Source of the DNA: a bacterium 210917-SL.2.15
GTDB lineage: Bacteria; Bacillota; Clostridia; Oscillospirales; Oscillospiraceae
Direction: 5' to 3'
DNA length: 10,412 nt
Assembly (NCBI GenBank): GCA_020555605.1
Contig: JAJCJC010000029.1
Coordinates: 1 to 10,412, forward strand
The position numbers and the translations under genes were made by a program. Below are positions 1-7,482 of this stretch, piece after piece. Each line of letters starts with the position of its first letter. The first letter of the stretch is position 1. Below the pieces are notes generated by a model. It was not told where the DNA came from. It saw nothing but the letters and a program-made list of their open reading frames with translations, and searched no databases.

Positions 1-1
1 T

Positions 2-34
2 AGACTTTTACAATACAAGGCGGCTTCAAGCTAA
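2..34 (+). CDS. Possible C-terminal tail of IS3-type transposase (OrfB), partial
   Basis: The second frame reads RLLQYKAASS followed by TAA at 32-34. IS3-family OrfB integrases often end in a similar short basic/alanine-rich tail after the SPxxYR region, and the stop lies about 70 bp before the proposed element end, which fits such elements. Only ten residues are visible, so this rests mostly on the neighbouring terminal repeat. The alternative is that this is non-coding. Confidence 0.28.
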   Translation, partial: RLLQYKAASS

Positions 35-39
35 GTTAA

Positions 40-76
40 AGGGCCTGGCTCCCCTTGCTTACAGGAACCAGACCCT
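40..76 (-). terminator. 13-bp hairpin, best paired on the minus-strand transcript
   Basis: Arms at 40-52 and 64-76 enclose an 11-nt loop. On the plus strand two pairs are C/A mismatches. On the minus strand both become G-U pairs, giving an unbroken 13-bp stem followed by UUUAAC. This favours a minus-strand RNA structure, perhaps a weak terminator shielding the element from outside transcription. The U tract is short, so termination is uncertain. Confidence 0.35.
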
Positions 77-230
77 CGTGGCGTAATTTTTCTTTTTTTA
101 CCTGTCTACTTGACAGGGGGCGGTTCACACCCGCCGGCCGCTGTTAACATATTTTTCATGCCGCCGCCCCCGAAATGGCATCTTTATTTTCCTTATGCTA
201 CGATAGGTGCGCAAAAAAGAAGAAAACGTT

Positions 231-310
231 ATGCAAATTGCTCCTATCGGTATTGGCTTTTGATCGCCGTTCTGGCCTATTTAAGCTGGGCGCTGATAAA
301 GGGGGAATGA
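231..310 (+). pseudogene. kdpF: kdpF remnant with one-base frameshift
   Basis: KdpF is a single-helix peptide of about 25-30 residues that stabilises the KdpFABC potassium-pumping ATPase in the membrane. From ATG 231 the frame reads MQIAPIGIGF and hits TGA at 261-263. The neighbouring frame continues LIAVLAYLSWALIKGE and stops at 308-310, five bases before kdpA. Adding one T to the four-T run at 258-261 joins the two into a 26-residue hydrophobic peptide ending in the ALIKGE-type tail seen in KdpF. Length, hydrophobicity and position immediately before kdpA all fit. The upstream ribosome site is a weak AAGAAG-like stretch. A single-base sequencing error is possible, but the damage to kdpA next door makes real decay more likely. 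Confidence 0.6.
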
Positions 311-314
311 TGCC

Positions 315-858
315 ATGAGTTCTATGGTCCAGTATCTTTTTTACCTCGCTTTTCTGGTGGCGCTGGCCATTCCGTTGGGCAGCTAGATCGCCAAAGCAAT
401 GGAAGGTAAGCCAGTGTTCCTATCCAGGATCCTGCGTCCTTGTGAAAATGGAATCTATAAATTGCTCCACATCAACGCAAATGAAAACATGGAGTGGAAG
501 AAATATCTGTTCTGCGCTCTTGCATTCAACCTGGTGGGACTGATTTTCCTGTTCGCCATTCTGATGCTGCAGGGCGTCCTTCCCCGGAATCCCCAGGCCA
601 GCCAGGTCGCTCCCAAGCAGGCCGGTACCAACGGCGGCGGTATCGTGGGCGCCAACTCGGCACATCCTTTTGAAAACCCCAATGCGCTGACCAACCTGTT
701 TGAGATGACGCTGCTGCTGCTGTTGATCCCTGTGGCGCTGTGCTTCTCTTTCGGCAAGTGCGTTAAGGATAAGCGCCAAGGCATTGCGATTTTCTTGGCC
801 ATGGTTATCATGCTGGTGGTCGCTCTCGGTGTCGTGGCTTCCTGTAAGCAGGCCGGCA
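315..858 (+). pseudogene. kdpA: kdpA remnant: early stop, internal deletion, lost C-terminus
   Basis: KdpA is the roughly 550-residue channel-like potassium-binding subunit of the Kdp ATPase. From ATG 315 the frame reads MSSMVQYLFYLAFLVAL, then reaches TAG at 384-386 where the family has an aromatic or similar residue before IAK. After the stop the same frame continues FLSRILRPCENGIYKLL, a conserved KdpA N-terminal stretch, up to LPRNPQ at about 596. It then jumps to ASQVAPKQAGTNGGG, which in intact KdpA lies more than 100 residues further on and includes a potassium filter loop. The next motif, ANSAHPFENP, is well kept, though the usual GFFN before it reads GIVG. Family similarity fades after ASCKQAG near 858. 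The deletion keeps the reading frame. kdpB and kdpC are not found. The protein cannot form a working KdpA. Confidence 0.85.
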
Positions 859-1184
859 TTTTTGCCGCCCAAACGCCTGCGCGCTTGTTCGGCACCACAA
901 AGCACCGGGAAACGGCCGAAATGAATTTTTTCCAGCGGGGCACGGTACTCATAGCCTGCCGCCGCTCAGCCTCCGGCCGGGAATTCGATCATCTGCAGGG
1001 GCTTGCGCTGTAGGCCCGATGGCTGGACGCGGCGCTGGCACAGCTGGGATTTCACATTGAACAGAGACAAAATACCTTCCGCCTGCTGAACCGGGAGGGC
1101 CGCGAGCGGCGCTTCGGCTTTGCCAAAGTTGGCCCGGCGGAAAAGCCGGCTCTGAAGCTGCTCTTTCCCTTAGATGACAAATAG
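859..1184 (+). pseudogene. Unrecognised broken coding fragment joined to kdpA
   Basis: The kdpA frame runs on without similarity to KdpA, reaches TAG at 1011-1013, then continues open to TAG at 1182-1184. An internal ATG at 921 starts MNFFQRGTVLIACRRS. After the stop the frame gives ARWLDAALAQLGFHIEQRQ and ends KLLFPLDDK. If TAG 1011 was once CAG, the piece would be a basic protein of about 87 residues, or the end of a longer one. I do not recognise the family. Upstream of 921 there is only a weak GGGA-like ribosome site. It may be the tail of whatever gene lay beyond the deletion that removed the rest of kdpABC. Confidence 0.4.
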
Positions 1185-1199
1185 CCGGCCTGTTCCGCG

Positions 1200-1233
1200 T
1201 AAAAGAACGGCGGCGCCTCTTGGCGCCGCCGTT
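1200..1233 (-). terminator. Rho-independent terminator of ktrBA
   Basis: Perfect 12-bp arms AACGGCGGCGCC (1206-1217) and GGCGCCGCCGTT (1222-1233) enclose a 4-nt loop. Read on the minus strand the stem is followed by CTTTTA, so it serves ktrA, whose stop lies 5 bp away. In the other direction there is no T tract. Confidence 0.85.
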
Positions 1234-1237
1234 GCGT

Positions 1238-1888
1238 TCACGACAGCCTTAAAAATTTTTTCATATCCCGGTTGTCTCCCAATATAAACATCGTTTCGTG
1301 GGCCTGAAAGCAGTGGTCCGGCCCAGGAAGCGGTTCCAATTTGCCGCCGCGTTGGATGGCCAGGATATTGATGTGGTATTTCTGCCGGACCTCCAGCTCC
1401 ACTACCGTTTTTCCCACCCAGCCCTCAGGCACGGCTGTTTCAAAAATGGAATATTCCGGCGTCAGCTCCACATAATCGAAAATATGGCTGCTGCTGTAGC
1501 GCACAGCCGCCCAGGAAGCCATCTGCCGTTCCGGATAAATCACATCGTCCGCGCCGTTGCGCAGCAGAAATTTCGCGTGAACGTCGCGGGCCGCCCGCGA
1601 CACCACAAGGGGCGCGCCGTTCTCTTTCAGCAGCGCTGTGGCCTCCAAGGAGCTTTGAAAATCATCTCCGATCGCCACCACACACAAATCAAAATTGCGC
1701 ACGCCCAGCGAAGCGATAAAGGCTTCGTTGGTGCCGTCGCCGATCTGGGCGTTGGTCACATAGGGCAGCGCGTCATTGACCCGCTGTTCCTCTTTGTCAA
1801 TAGCGAGCACTTCATGGTGCAGTTCCTGTAGTTTTTGGGCCATATGTCGGCCGAAGCGGCCCAGCCCGATCAGTAAAACCGATTTCAT
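1238..1888 (-). CDS. ktrA: KtrA/TrkA-type potassium uptake regulatory subunit
   Basis: A cytoplasmic 216-residue protein that gates the KtrB channel in response to bound nucleotide. In this family an octameric RCK ring under the membrane subunit binds ATP/ADP or NAD(H). The N-terminal RCK_N Rossmann fold is plain: GLGRFG at residues 8-13 and the acidic residue D31 after the second strand (VLAID). The stretch IGDGTNEAFIASLGV near residues 48-63 and the following VVAIGDD are typical. The RCK_C domain occupies roughly 140-216 (VPEGWVGKTV, then LPGPDH and ETMFILGD). Length is normal for KtrA. The ATG at 1888 has AAAGAAAGGA upstream. It follows ktrB by 16 bp and is co-transcribed with it, and a strong terminator follows. 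No damage is seen, unlike the surrounding kdp genes. Confidence 0.93.
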   Translation of the reverse strand: MKSVLLIGLGRFGRHMAQKLQELHHEVLAIDKEEQRVNDALPYVTNAQIGDGTNEAFIASLGVRNFDLCVVAIGDDFQSSLEATALLKENGAPLVVSRAARDVHAKFLLRNGADDVIYPERQMASWAAVRYSSSHIFDYVELTPEYSIFETAVPEGWVGKTVVELEVRQKYHINILAIQRGGKLEPLPGPDHCFQAHETMFILGDNRDMKKFLRLS

Positions 1889-1904
1889 GGAAATTTTCCT
1901 TTCT

Positions 1905-3251
1905 TTATCCGACAGTCACTTGTTCAATGGGATACTGCGCTGGGTTTTTTCCGTTGGTGGACACGGCATAGATTAACGTCAGGCCGCCCACCCGGCCAAA
2001 GTACATGAGAAACATGAGGATCAGCCGGCTGGGCACAGACAGCTCTGCCGTGCCGGCCAGCGACATCCCCACCGTTCCGATGGCCGAGGCCGTCTCAAAG
2101 AGCGCATCCATCATAGGAATGCCGTCGATGGCACAGATCAGAATGCCGCTGGCCAGGAACAGCAGAAGATACAGCACGAAAAGCGCACTGGCCCGGTGCA
2201 GCACATCCTCCGAAAAGCGGCGCCCCAGGCACTGTGTACTGCCCCCTCGGTAAAATACCGCCCGGATCCCCAGAAGCAGGATGGCCAGCGTAGTGACTTT
2301 AAAGCCTCCCGCCGTGGAACCGGGCGCACCGCCAGCCAGCATCAGAAGGATCATTACCATCTGCCCGGGCGGGCTGAGCTGGGTCAGATCCACCGTATTG
2401 AAGCCCGCCGTGCGGGGGCTGACCGACTGAAACACAGCGCCCAGCATTCGCTCTCCCGTGCTCAACTCCTGCCATTGCGCCTGCCGGAATTCATACAGTG
2501 CAAAAAACAAAAAGCCGAAGAGCAGCAGGGCCACCGTGGTGCAAAGGATCAGTTTGCTCTGCAGGCGGTATCGGCTCCAATGGATGCCATGCGTCCGGAA
2601 ATCATGCCAGGTAAGAAAACCGATCCCGCCCAGCACAATCAAACCTGCGATTGTGAGGCTCACCAGCGGATCTCCCGCATAGCCCGTCAATGAAGGATAG
2701 GGCGTCTCCTCTGTGGCCATCAAGTCGAACCCTGCATTGCAGAAAGCGGAAACAGCATGGAACAGCGCATACCACAAGCCCTTCCCCAGACCGAACTGCG
2801 GGCAAAAGCGCAGCGCCAGCAGCAGTGCGCCGATTCCTTCCAGAAGCAGAGCCGCTTTCAGGATAAAGCCCGTCATACGAACAATCCCTCCCACCTGGGG
2901 CGCAGAAATGGACTCCTGCATGACCCAGCGCTGCTTCAGGCTGATTTTTCGACCGGAAAACACAAAAATCGCCACCGCCATGGTGACTACCCCCATGCCG
3001 CCGATCTGAATCAGCAGCAAAAGGACCGCCTGCCCGAAGGGCGCCCAATACAGGGCCGTGTCGTGGATCACCAGCCCGGTGACGCAGGTAGCGGACGTGG
3101 CGGTGAACAGCGCGTCCAGAAACGGCGCGCCGCCGGGGCCGTTGGTGGCGCAGGGAAGCATCAGCAGAAGCGTCCCGCCCAGAATCAAAAGAAAAAAGCC
3201 CAGAAGAATGATCTGCGCCGGCGTAATCCGGCGGTGTTTGAAAAAGGACAT
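1905..3251 (-). CDS. ktrB: KtrB/TrkH-family potassium transporter, membrane subunit
   Basis: The ion-conducting subunit of a sodium-dependent potassium uptake system, in the inner membrane. The start chosen is ATG 3251, which has GGGAGG six bases upstream and gives 448 residues beginning MSFFKHRRITPAQ. An upstream ATG at 3287 has no ribosome site. The four pore loops of the family are visible: SATCVTGL (about 53-60), SAFCNAGFD (168-176), SPRTAGFNT (278-286) and SAIGTVGMS (389-397). Each has the central glycine that replaces the channel filter. GGAPGSTAGGFK (307-318) lies before a long helix, and FGRVGGLTL is near the C-terminus. These sit among eight or more hydrophobic segments. The gene is first in the ktrBA operon and divergent from the kdpD remnant. 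Confidence 0.93.
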   Translation of the reverse strand: MSFFKHRRITPAQIILLGFFLLILGGTLLLMLPCATNGPGGAPFLDALFTATSATCVTGLVIHDTALYWAPFGQAVLLLLIQIGGMGVVTMAVAIFVFSGRKISLKQRWVMQESISAPQVGGIVRMTGFILKAALLLEGIGALLLALRFCPQFGLGKGLWYALFHAVSAFCNAGFDLMATEETPYPSLTGYAGDPLVSLTIAGLIVLGGIGFLTWHDFRTHGIHWSRYRLQSKLILCTTVALLLFGFLFFALYEFRQAQWQELSTGERMLGAVFQSVSPRTAGFNTVDLTQLSPPGQMVMILLMLAGGAPGSTAGGFKVTTLAILLLGIRAVFYRGGSTQCLGRRFSEDVLHRASALFVLYLLLFLASGILICAIDGIPMMDALFETASAIGTVGMSLAGTAELSVPSRLILMFLMYFGRVGGLTLIYAVSTNGKNPAQYPIEQVTVG

Positions 3252-3321
3252 GACAAGCCTCCCGCTTGTGCGCAGCCGCATTTCCATCCGGCTGCAAAAA
3301 GGAAATTTTAGATTTGGAATG

Positions 3322-3327
3322 ATTATA
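3322..3327 (-). promoter_or_regulatory. Extended -10 promoter element of ktrBA
   Basis: On the minus strand TATAAT is preceded by TGG, an extended -10 (TGnTATAAT). No good -35 hexamer is seen 16-18 bp upstream, which is common with an extended -10. Transcription would begin near 3315, leaving a leader of about 64 nt before the ktrB ATG. Confidence 0.6.
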
Positions 3328-3349
3328 CCACGTCTCAGATGAGAATTCC

Positions 3350-3398
3350 ATTAAGAAAAACTCCGTGGTATTAAGGCGCATCTTAATGATATCTTAAT
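3350..3398. promoter_or_regulatory. Cluster of four TTAA-core hexamers between ktrB and kdpD
   Basis: ATTAAG occurs at 3350-3355 and 3370-3375, and its reverse CTTAAT at 3382-3387 and 3393-3398. The last two are direct repeats with an 11-bp period. The middle two form an inverted repeat with a 6-bp gap, and the first two are 20 bp apart. Direct repeats with 11-bp phasing are the hallmark of OmpR/PhoB-family response regulators such as KdpE and Bacillus PhoP. The cluster lies upstream of both divergent promoters, so one regulator could serve both. That this regulator is KdpE is an inference; no kdpE gene is present here. Confidence 0.5.
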
Positions 3399-3437
3399 TT
3401 CAGAAAAACATCAATGTGATACTGACATGAACTGTAC

Positions 3438-3443
3438 TATACT
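3438..3443 (+). promoter_or_regulatory. Possible -10 element of kdpD
   Basis: TATACT lies 34 bp before the kdpD ATG, with AAGAAAGG and AAGG as ribosome sites between them. There is no recognisable -35 at the right distance, as expected for an activator-dependent promoter next to the hexamer cluster. Confidence 0.4.
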
Positions 3444-3476
3444 GAGAAAAACAAGAAAGGATTTCAAGGTACCGCT

Positions 3477-4302
3477 ATGTCGGAACTGCTGCGGCCAAAT
3501 TCAGATGTTCTGCTGAAAACGATACAGAAAAAGGAATCCTCTCCCAGAGGAAAGCTGAAAATTTTTTTCGGCTATGCCGCCGGAGTCGGCAAAACCTATG
3601 CCATGCTGGAAGCCGCGCCCCGCGCCAGAGAGGCCGGCATTGACGTGGTGGCTGGCTATATTGAACCTCATACCCGCCCGGAAACCATGGCCTTGCTTGA
3701 TGGTCTGGAGCAGCTCCCCACCAAAGGTGTTCCATACAAAGGCACTGAACTCCATAAGTTCGATTTAGACGGCGCACTCGCGCGCAGGCCCCAGCTGATT
3801 CTGGTGGATGAACTGGCCCATACCAATGCGCCGGGCTGCCGCTATGCAAAGCGGTATCAGGCCGTGCAGGAGCGCTTTTCCTGGCGGGACAGTCTGAAAA
3901 TGCTGGGCATCCTTGCTCTGTGCACGGCGGTGGGCTATTTCTTCTGGTGGCTCGGATTCAATGTAAATAACATCATTATGATTTACATTTTGGGCGTTCT
4001 GGCCGTTTCCATGGCGGCAACGGGCCGCAGTTACAGTTTGATTTCTTCCCTGCTTTCCGTCCTCATCTTCAACTGTTTCTTCACGCATCCATATTTTACT
4101 CTGATGAGCGATCCGGGATACCTGGTTACCTTTGGCATTATGTTTATCGTGGCCCTGCTGGTCAGTTCCCTGACCACCCGCATCAAAGGACAGGCTATTC
4201 TGAGCGCCAATAAGGCCTACCGCACGGAAATACTGCTGGAAACCAGCCGGAAGCTCCAGACCGCCGAAGGCCCCGAAGCCATTCTCTCGGCGACAGCCGC
4301 AC
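3477..4302 (+). pseudogene. kdpD: kdpD remnant: N-terminal ATPase and membrane domain, no kinase
   Basis: KdpD is a sensor histidine kinase of about 900 residues that controls kdp expression through KdpE. Here residues 1-128 match the KdpD N-terminal domain, with Walker A AAGVGKT at 34-40 and Walker B LILVDELAHTNAPG at 107-120. After KRYQ (125-128) the rest of that domain and the universal-stress-like domain, roughly 250 residues, are missing. The frame continues unbroken into four closely packed membrane helices (about 141-160, 164-181, 187-203, 214-233), the DUF4118 sensor bundle. A linker (KAYRTEILLETSRKL) follows, and similarity ends near residue 275. No H-box or kinase domain remains. 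The frame stays open to 4613, but from about 4303 it only reads the antisense of another broken gene. The product, if made, could not phosphorylate KdpE. Confidence 0.88.
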
Positions 4303-4916
4303 ATAGCGCGCCTTCGCCGATTCGTTTCCCCGCACATACCGATCCCAAATGGCCTGTTTTTCCGCCGCGCCGGGCGCCTTGTTCTGCAGCGCCTCCACCT
4401 CCTGTATCACCTTTTCATGGTAAAACATTCCGTATACGCGCTGCGCCTTGGCGGGCGTCAGGCGCAGCGCATCGGCGATGGCGGCAAAGGGAGCGTGCTC
4501 CTGCTCCCGCAGCGCGACCACACGGGCAATCGTTCTTTTCTACAGCCGCCGGCGAAAGGGCGGCAATCTCTCGAAAAAAGGCGGCGGCACCCCCGGCTCC
4601 CCCCTGCCGGTAGGCATCCAGAATCTCCCGGTATTTCTGCTCCAGATAGGCGCATGTCCTGATAGCATTCATAGGCGTCGTTAAACTCGACATGGACGGC
4701 GGAAATGCGCTCATGGCCCAGCGCCGTGGAAATATGGCAGATATAGCGACCGACCTGCTGGACTTTGATGCGCTGATAGATCTCCCGGGCGCGGGAGGCA
4801 GAAACGCCTTATTGCTCCCCCAACGCAGCAAAAGAATAGCCGCGCTGATCCCGCAGAAGCAGCATTCCATAAGCCCGCTGATCCTTTTTTAAGATGTCGT
4901 ATGGAGCCTCTTTCAA
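4303..4916 (-). pseudogene. Broken helix-turn-helix (sigma region 4-like) gene, 3' truncated
   Basis: Reading starts at TTG 4916, with AGGAGG seven bases upstream: LKEAPYDILKKDQRAYGMLLL, then SFAALGEQ, and TAA at 4809-4811. The frame resumes with GVSASRAREIYQRIK, a helix-turn-helix like sigma-70 region 4. A shift near 4655 leads to AYLEQKYREILDAYRQ, and a second near 4532 to ARVVALREQEHAPFAAIADAL, then RLTPAKAQRVYGMFY, a second similar helix-turn-helix. It ends where kdpD sequence begins, near 4303. Restored, it would be at least 205 residues with two DNA-binding segments. I know no precise family; a small regulatory or sigma-like protein of clostridial accessory DNA is likely. The intact promoter and start signals suggest the damage is recent. 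Confidence 0.6.
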
Positions 4917-4923
4917 AACTATT

Positions 4924-4965
4924 CCTCCTATTCATATTATGTTCTGTTGGGCAAATCATATTATA
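4924..4965 (-). promoter_or_regulatory. Extended -10 promoter and ribosome site of the HTH pseudogene
   Basis: On the minus strand TGATATAAT gives an extended -10, with the TATAAT at 4960-4965. The ribosome site AGGAGG lies at 4924-4929, seven bases before the TTG start. The expected -35 position (4983-4988) reads ATAAAT and is poor. Together these fix the pseudogene start at TTG rather than at an ATG further in. Confidence 0.6.
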
Positions 4966-5002
4966 TCAGATCGGTACGCAATATTTATCCGGATACAAGG
5001 TA

Positions 5003-5029
5003 AGCATTACCCGATGTACGGGTAATGCT
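5003..5029. repeat. 27-bp perfect palindrome, likely operator
   Basis: Arms AGCATTACCCG (5003-5013) and CGGGTAATGCT (5019-5029) flank ATGTA. The match is perfect over 11 bp. It lies about 45-70 bp upstream of the -10 of the minus-strand HTH gene. No T tract follows on either strand, so it is not a terminator. A dimeric regulator site, perhaps for the product of the neighbouring HTH gene, or a transposon/phage-linked site are possible readings. Confidence 0.55.
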
Positions 5030-5062
5030 GCAATACATCCAGCATCCAAACCACACAAACAC

Positions 5063-5100
5063 AAAGCGCCTCTGCCTGCAATCGCAGACAGAGGCGCTTT
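5063..5100. terminator. 16-bp hairpin with one mismatch, possible bidirectional terminator
   Basis: AAAGCGCCTCTG (5063-5074) pairs with CAGAGGCGCTTT (5089-5100). Four more pairs (CTGC/GCAG) follow after one mismatch and close on AATC. On the plus strand it is followed by GCTTCATTGTTT. On the minus strand the stem itself ends in UUU and is followed by GUGUUUGUGUGG. It separates the HTH pseudogene promoter from the Fic remnant and suggests that another gene once ended here. Confidence 0.5.
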
Positions 5101-5155
5101 GCTTCATTGTTTGGCATACCCTTTCGGAGCATGGACCCTCATCAAACTATCGCGG

Positions 5156-5479
5156 GATCTGCTTAGTACATCTATCCGAAAGCGGCAGATCAATGCCGCC
5201 GGGGAGTCCACCGTGTTCATCGAGTTGCTGCTCGCCACCATCAAAGCATCGCTCATGGATGCCATCAAAATGAGCGATGCCGCGGCGGACAAGGCTGCGC
5301 TCCGCTGGAGAAGCATCGAACACTTCCTGGACCCCCACGGCTTCATCATGAACAGCGATGTCCGCGCGCTGTGCGGCGTACCGGCTGCCATGGCAAACCG
5401 CATTCTAGCAAGGCTGGTCAAGGAGGAAAAGCTGATCAAATGCCGCATAGGCGGACACTGGGCGTACCACAAACTCTGA
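5156..5479 (+). pseudogene. C-terminal remnant of a Fic-family protein
   Basis: Fic proteins transfer AMP or similar groups to target proteins and often act as toxins. Only the part after the Fic core is present. SIRKRQ is followed directly by INAAGESTVFIELLLATIK, matching the post-core helix of large Fic proteins, where several residues normally separate the two. Then comes a linker (KMSDAAADKAALRWRSIEHFL) and a winged-helix-like end, DVRALCGVPAAMANRILARL then KCRIGGHWAYHKL. The catalytic HPFxxGNGR motif is absent. The open frame extends back to 4901, but its first 70 residues read across the palindrome and hairpin and are not convincing protein. The fragment ends at a normal TGA. Non-functional as an enzyme. 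Confidence 0.62.
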
Positions 5480-5498
5480 TTTCATCAGACAGCAAAAA

Positions 5499-5524
5499 GC
5501 CGCCGCTCCAATTGGAGCGGCGGC
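5499..5524 (-). terminator. Rho-independent terminator of groES-groEL
   Basis: Perfect arms GCCGCCGCTCC and GGAGCGGCGGC enclose AATT. On the minus strand a TTTTT run follows directly. It lies 100 bp past the groEL stop. In the plus direction, 20 bp past the Fic remnant stop, it is followed by CTCATTTT, so it may work weakly both ways. Confidence 0.88.
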
Positions 5525-5623
5525 CTCATTTTGCCCGTCAAGCGCTGATTTGGGTATAAATTTGGTATCGATCGACCGCATTCCAGCCCAAACGCCAGCG
5601 GTTTCAAGGGGCTGCAGTGCCGA

Positions 5624-7270
<1,647 letters not shown>

Positions 7271-7304
7271 CTACCTCCTACAGGATAATCAATCAGAACT
7301 GTTG

Positions 7305-7350
7305 TTATTCCACGATAGCCAGGATATCGCCCTGACGCACGATGGTGTAT
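7305..7350 (-). pseudogene. groES: Duplicated last 15 codons of groES
   Basis: On the minus strand this 46-bp stretch encodes YTIVRQGDILAIVE and TAA. It repeats the end of the full groES at 7483-7528 with four base differences. The only protein change is Val to Ile at residue 92 of GroES. It has no start of its own. It sits directly upstream of the groEL leader, so it may be the original 3' end of groES, with the intact gene now ending in the inserted copy. It is separated from that gene by a hairpin-rich insert. Confidence 0.8.
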
Positions 7351-7352
7351 CT

Positions 7353-7466
7353 CCCACGAAATTTCATTTCGCGGGAACCCATGATTTCACTTGCGCGGCA
7401 GAACTGAATTCTGCCGCACCAAGGTTTTGCGCCTACGCAAAACGCTTGTACGCCGCACTTGCGGCG
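7353..7466. repeat. String of four hairpins inserted in the groES-groEL spacer
   Basis: Four consecutive inverted repeats are visible. (1) 7353-7375, CCCACGAAAT against ATTTCGCGGG, loop 3; the single mismatch becomes a G-U pair on the minus strand. (2) 7390-7423, GCGGCAGAA against TTCTGCCGC, loop CTGAA, extended by CTTG/CAAG. (3) 7424-7443, GTTTTGCG against CGCAAAAC, loop CCTA. (4) 7451-7466, CGCCGC against GCGGCG, loop ACTT. Little sequence lies between them. No coding potential is apparent. The layout resembles a small non-autonomous repetitive element or a structured RNA within the operon transcript. Confidence 0.72.
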
Positions 7467-7482
7467 GCGCGCCGGAACCGCT

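Larger units (their letters stand above)
1..127 (+). mobile_element. Right end of an IS3/IS150-family insertion sequence (partial)
   Basis: Positions 103-127 begin TGTCTACTTGACAGG and end GGCGGTTCA. Reversed, this gives a TGAACCGCCCCC start and an AAGTAGACA inner end, the layout of IS150-group IS3 terminal repeats (TG...CA ends, a C-rich block, then an inner AGTAGACA-type part). Upstream are a short open frame stopping at 34 that could be the transposase tail, a hairpin at 40-76, and a T-rich stretch at 86-99. The left end and the rest of the transposase lie outside the window, so neither the element nor its target duplication can be confirmed. If correct, the element landed about 100 bp upstream of kdpF and would have separated the kdp genes from distal regulatory DNA. 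This is an identification from pattern, not from a database match. Confidence 0.42.

Noticed and set aside
231..310. Programmed frameshift in kdpF
   Set aside because: A four-T run could slip, but there is no stimulatory structure. The adjacent kdpA also carries a stop and deletions, so plain decay explains it better.
2602..3381. 259-codon minus-strand frame overlapping ktrB
   Set aside because: It is a +1 shadow of ktrB with Arg/His-rich low-complexity translation, no ribosome site and no membrane segments.
4901..5150. N-terminal 80 codons of the frame leading to the Fic remnant
   Set aside because: It reads through the antisense promoter, the 27-bp palindrome and the hairpin. It has no family resemblance, so only the part from about 5156 is taken as former coding sequence.
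5531..5623. Near-repeat ATTTGGGTATAA / ATTTGGTATC after groEL
   Set aside because: Short, imperfect and AT-biased. No function or element boundary is suggested.
7353..7466. CRISPR array or integron attC site
   Set aside because: The hairpins differ in sequence, there is no constant repeat with spacers of equal length, and no integrase or cassette gene is nearby.
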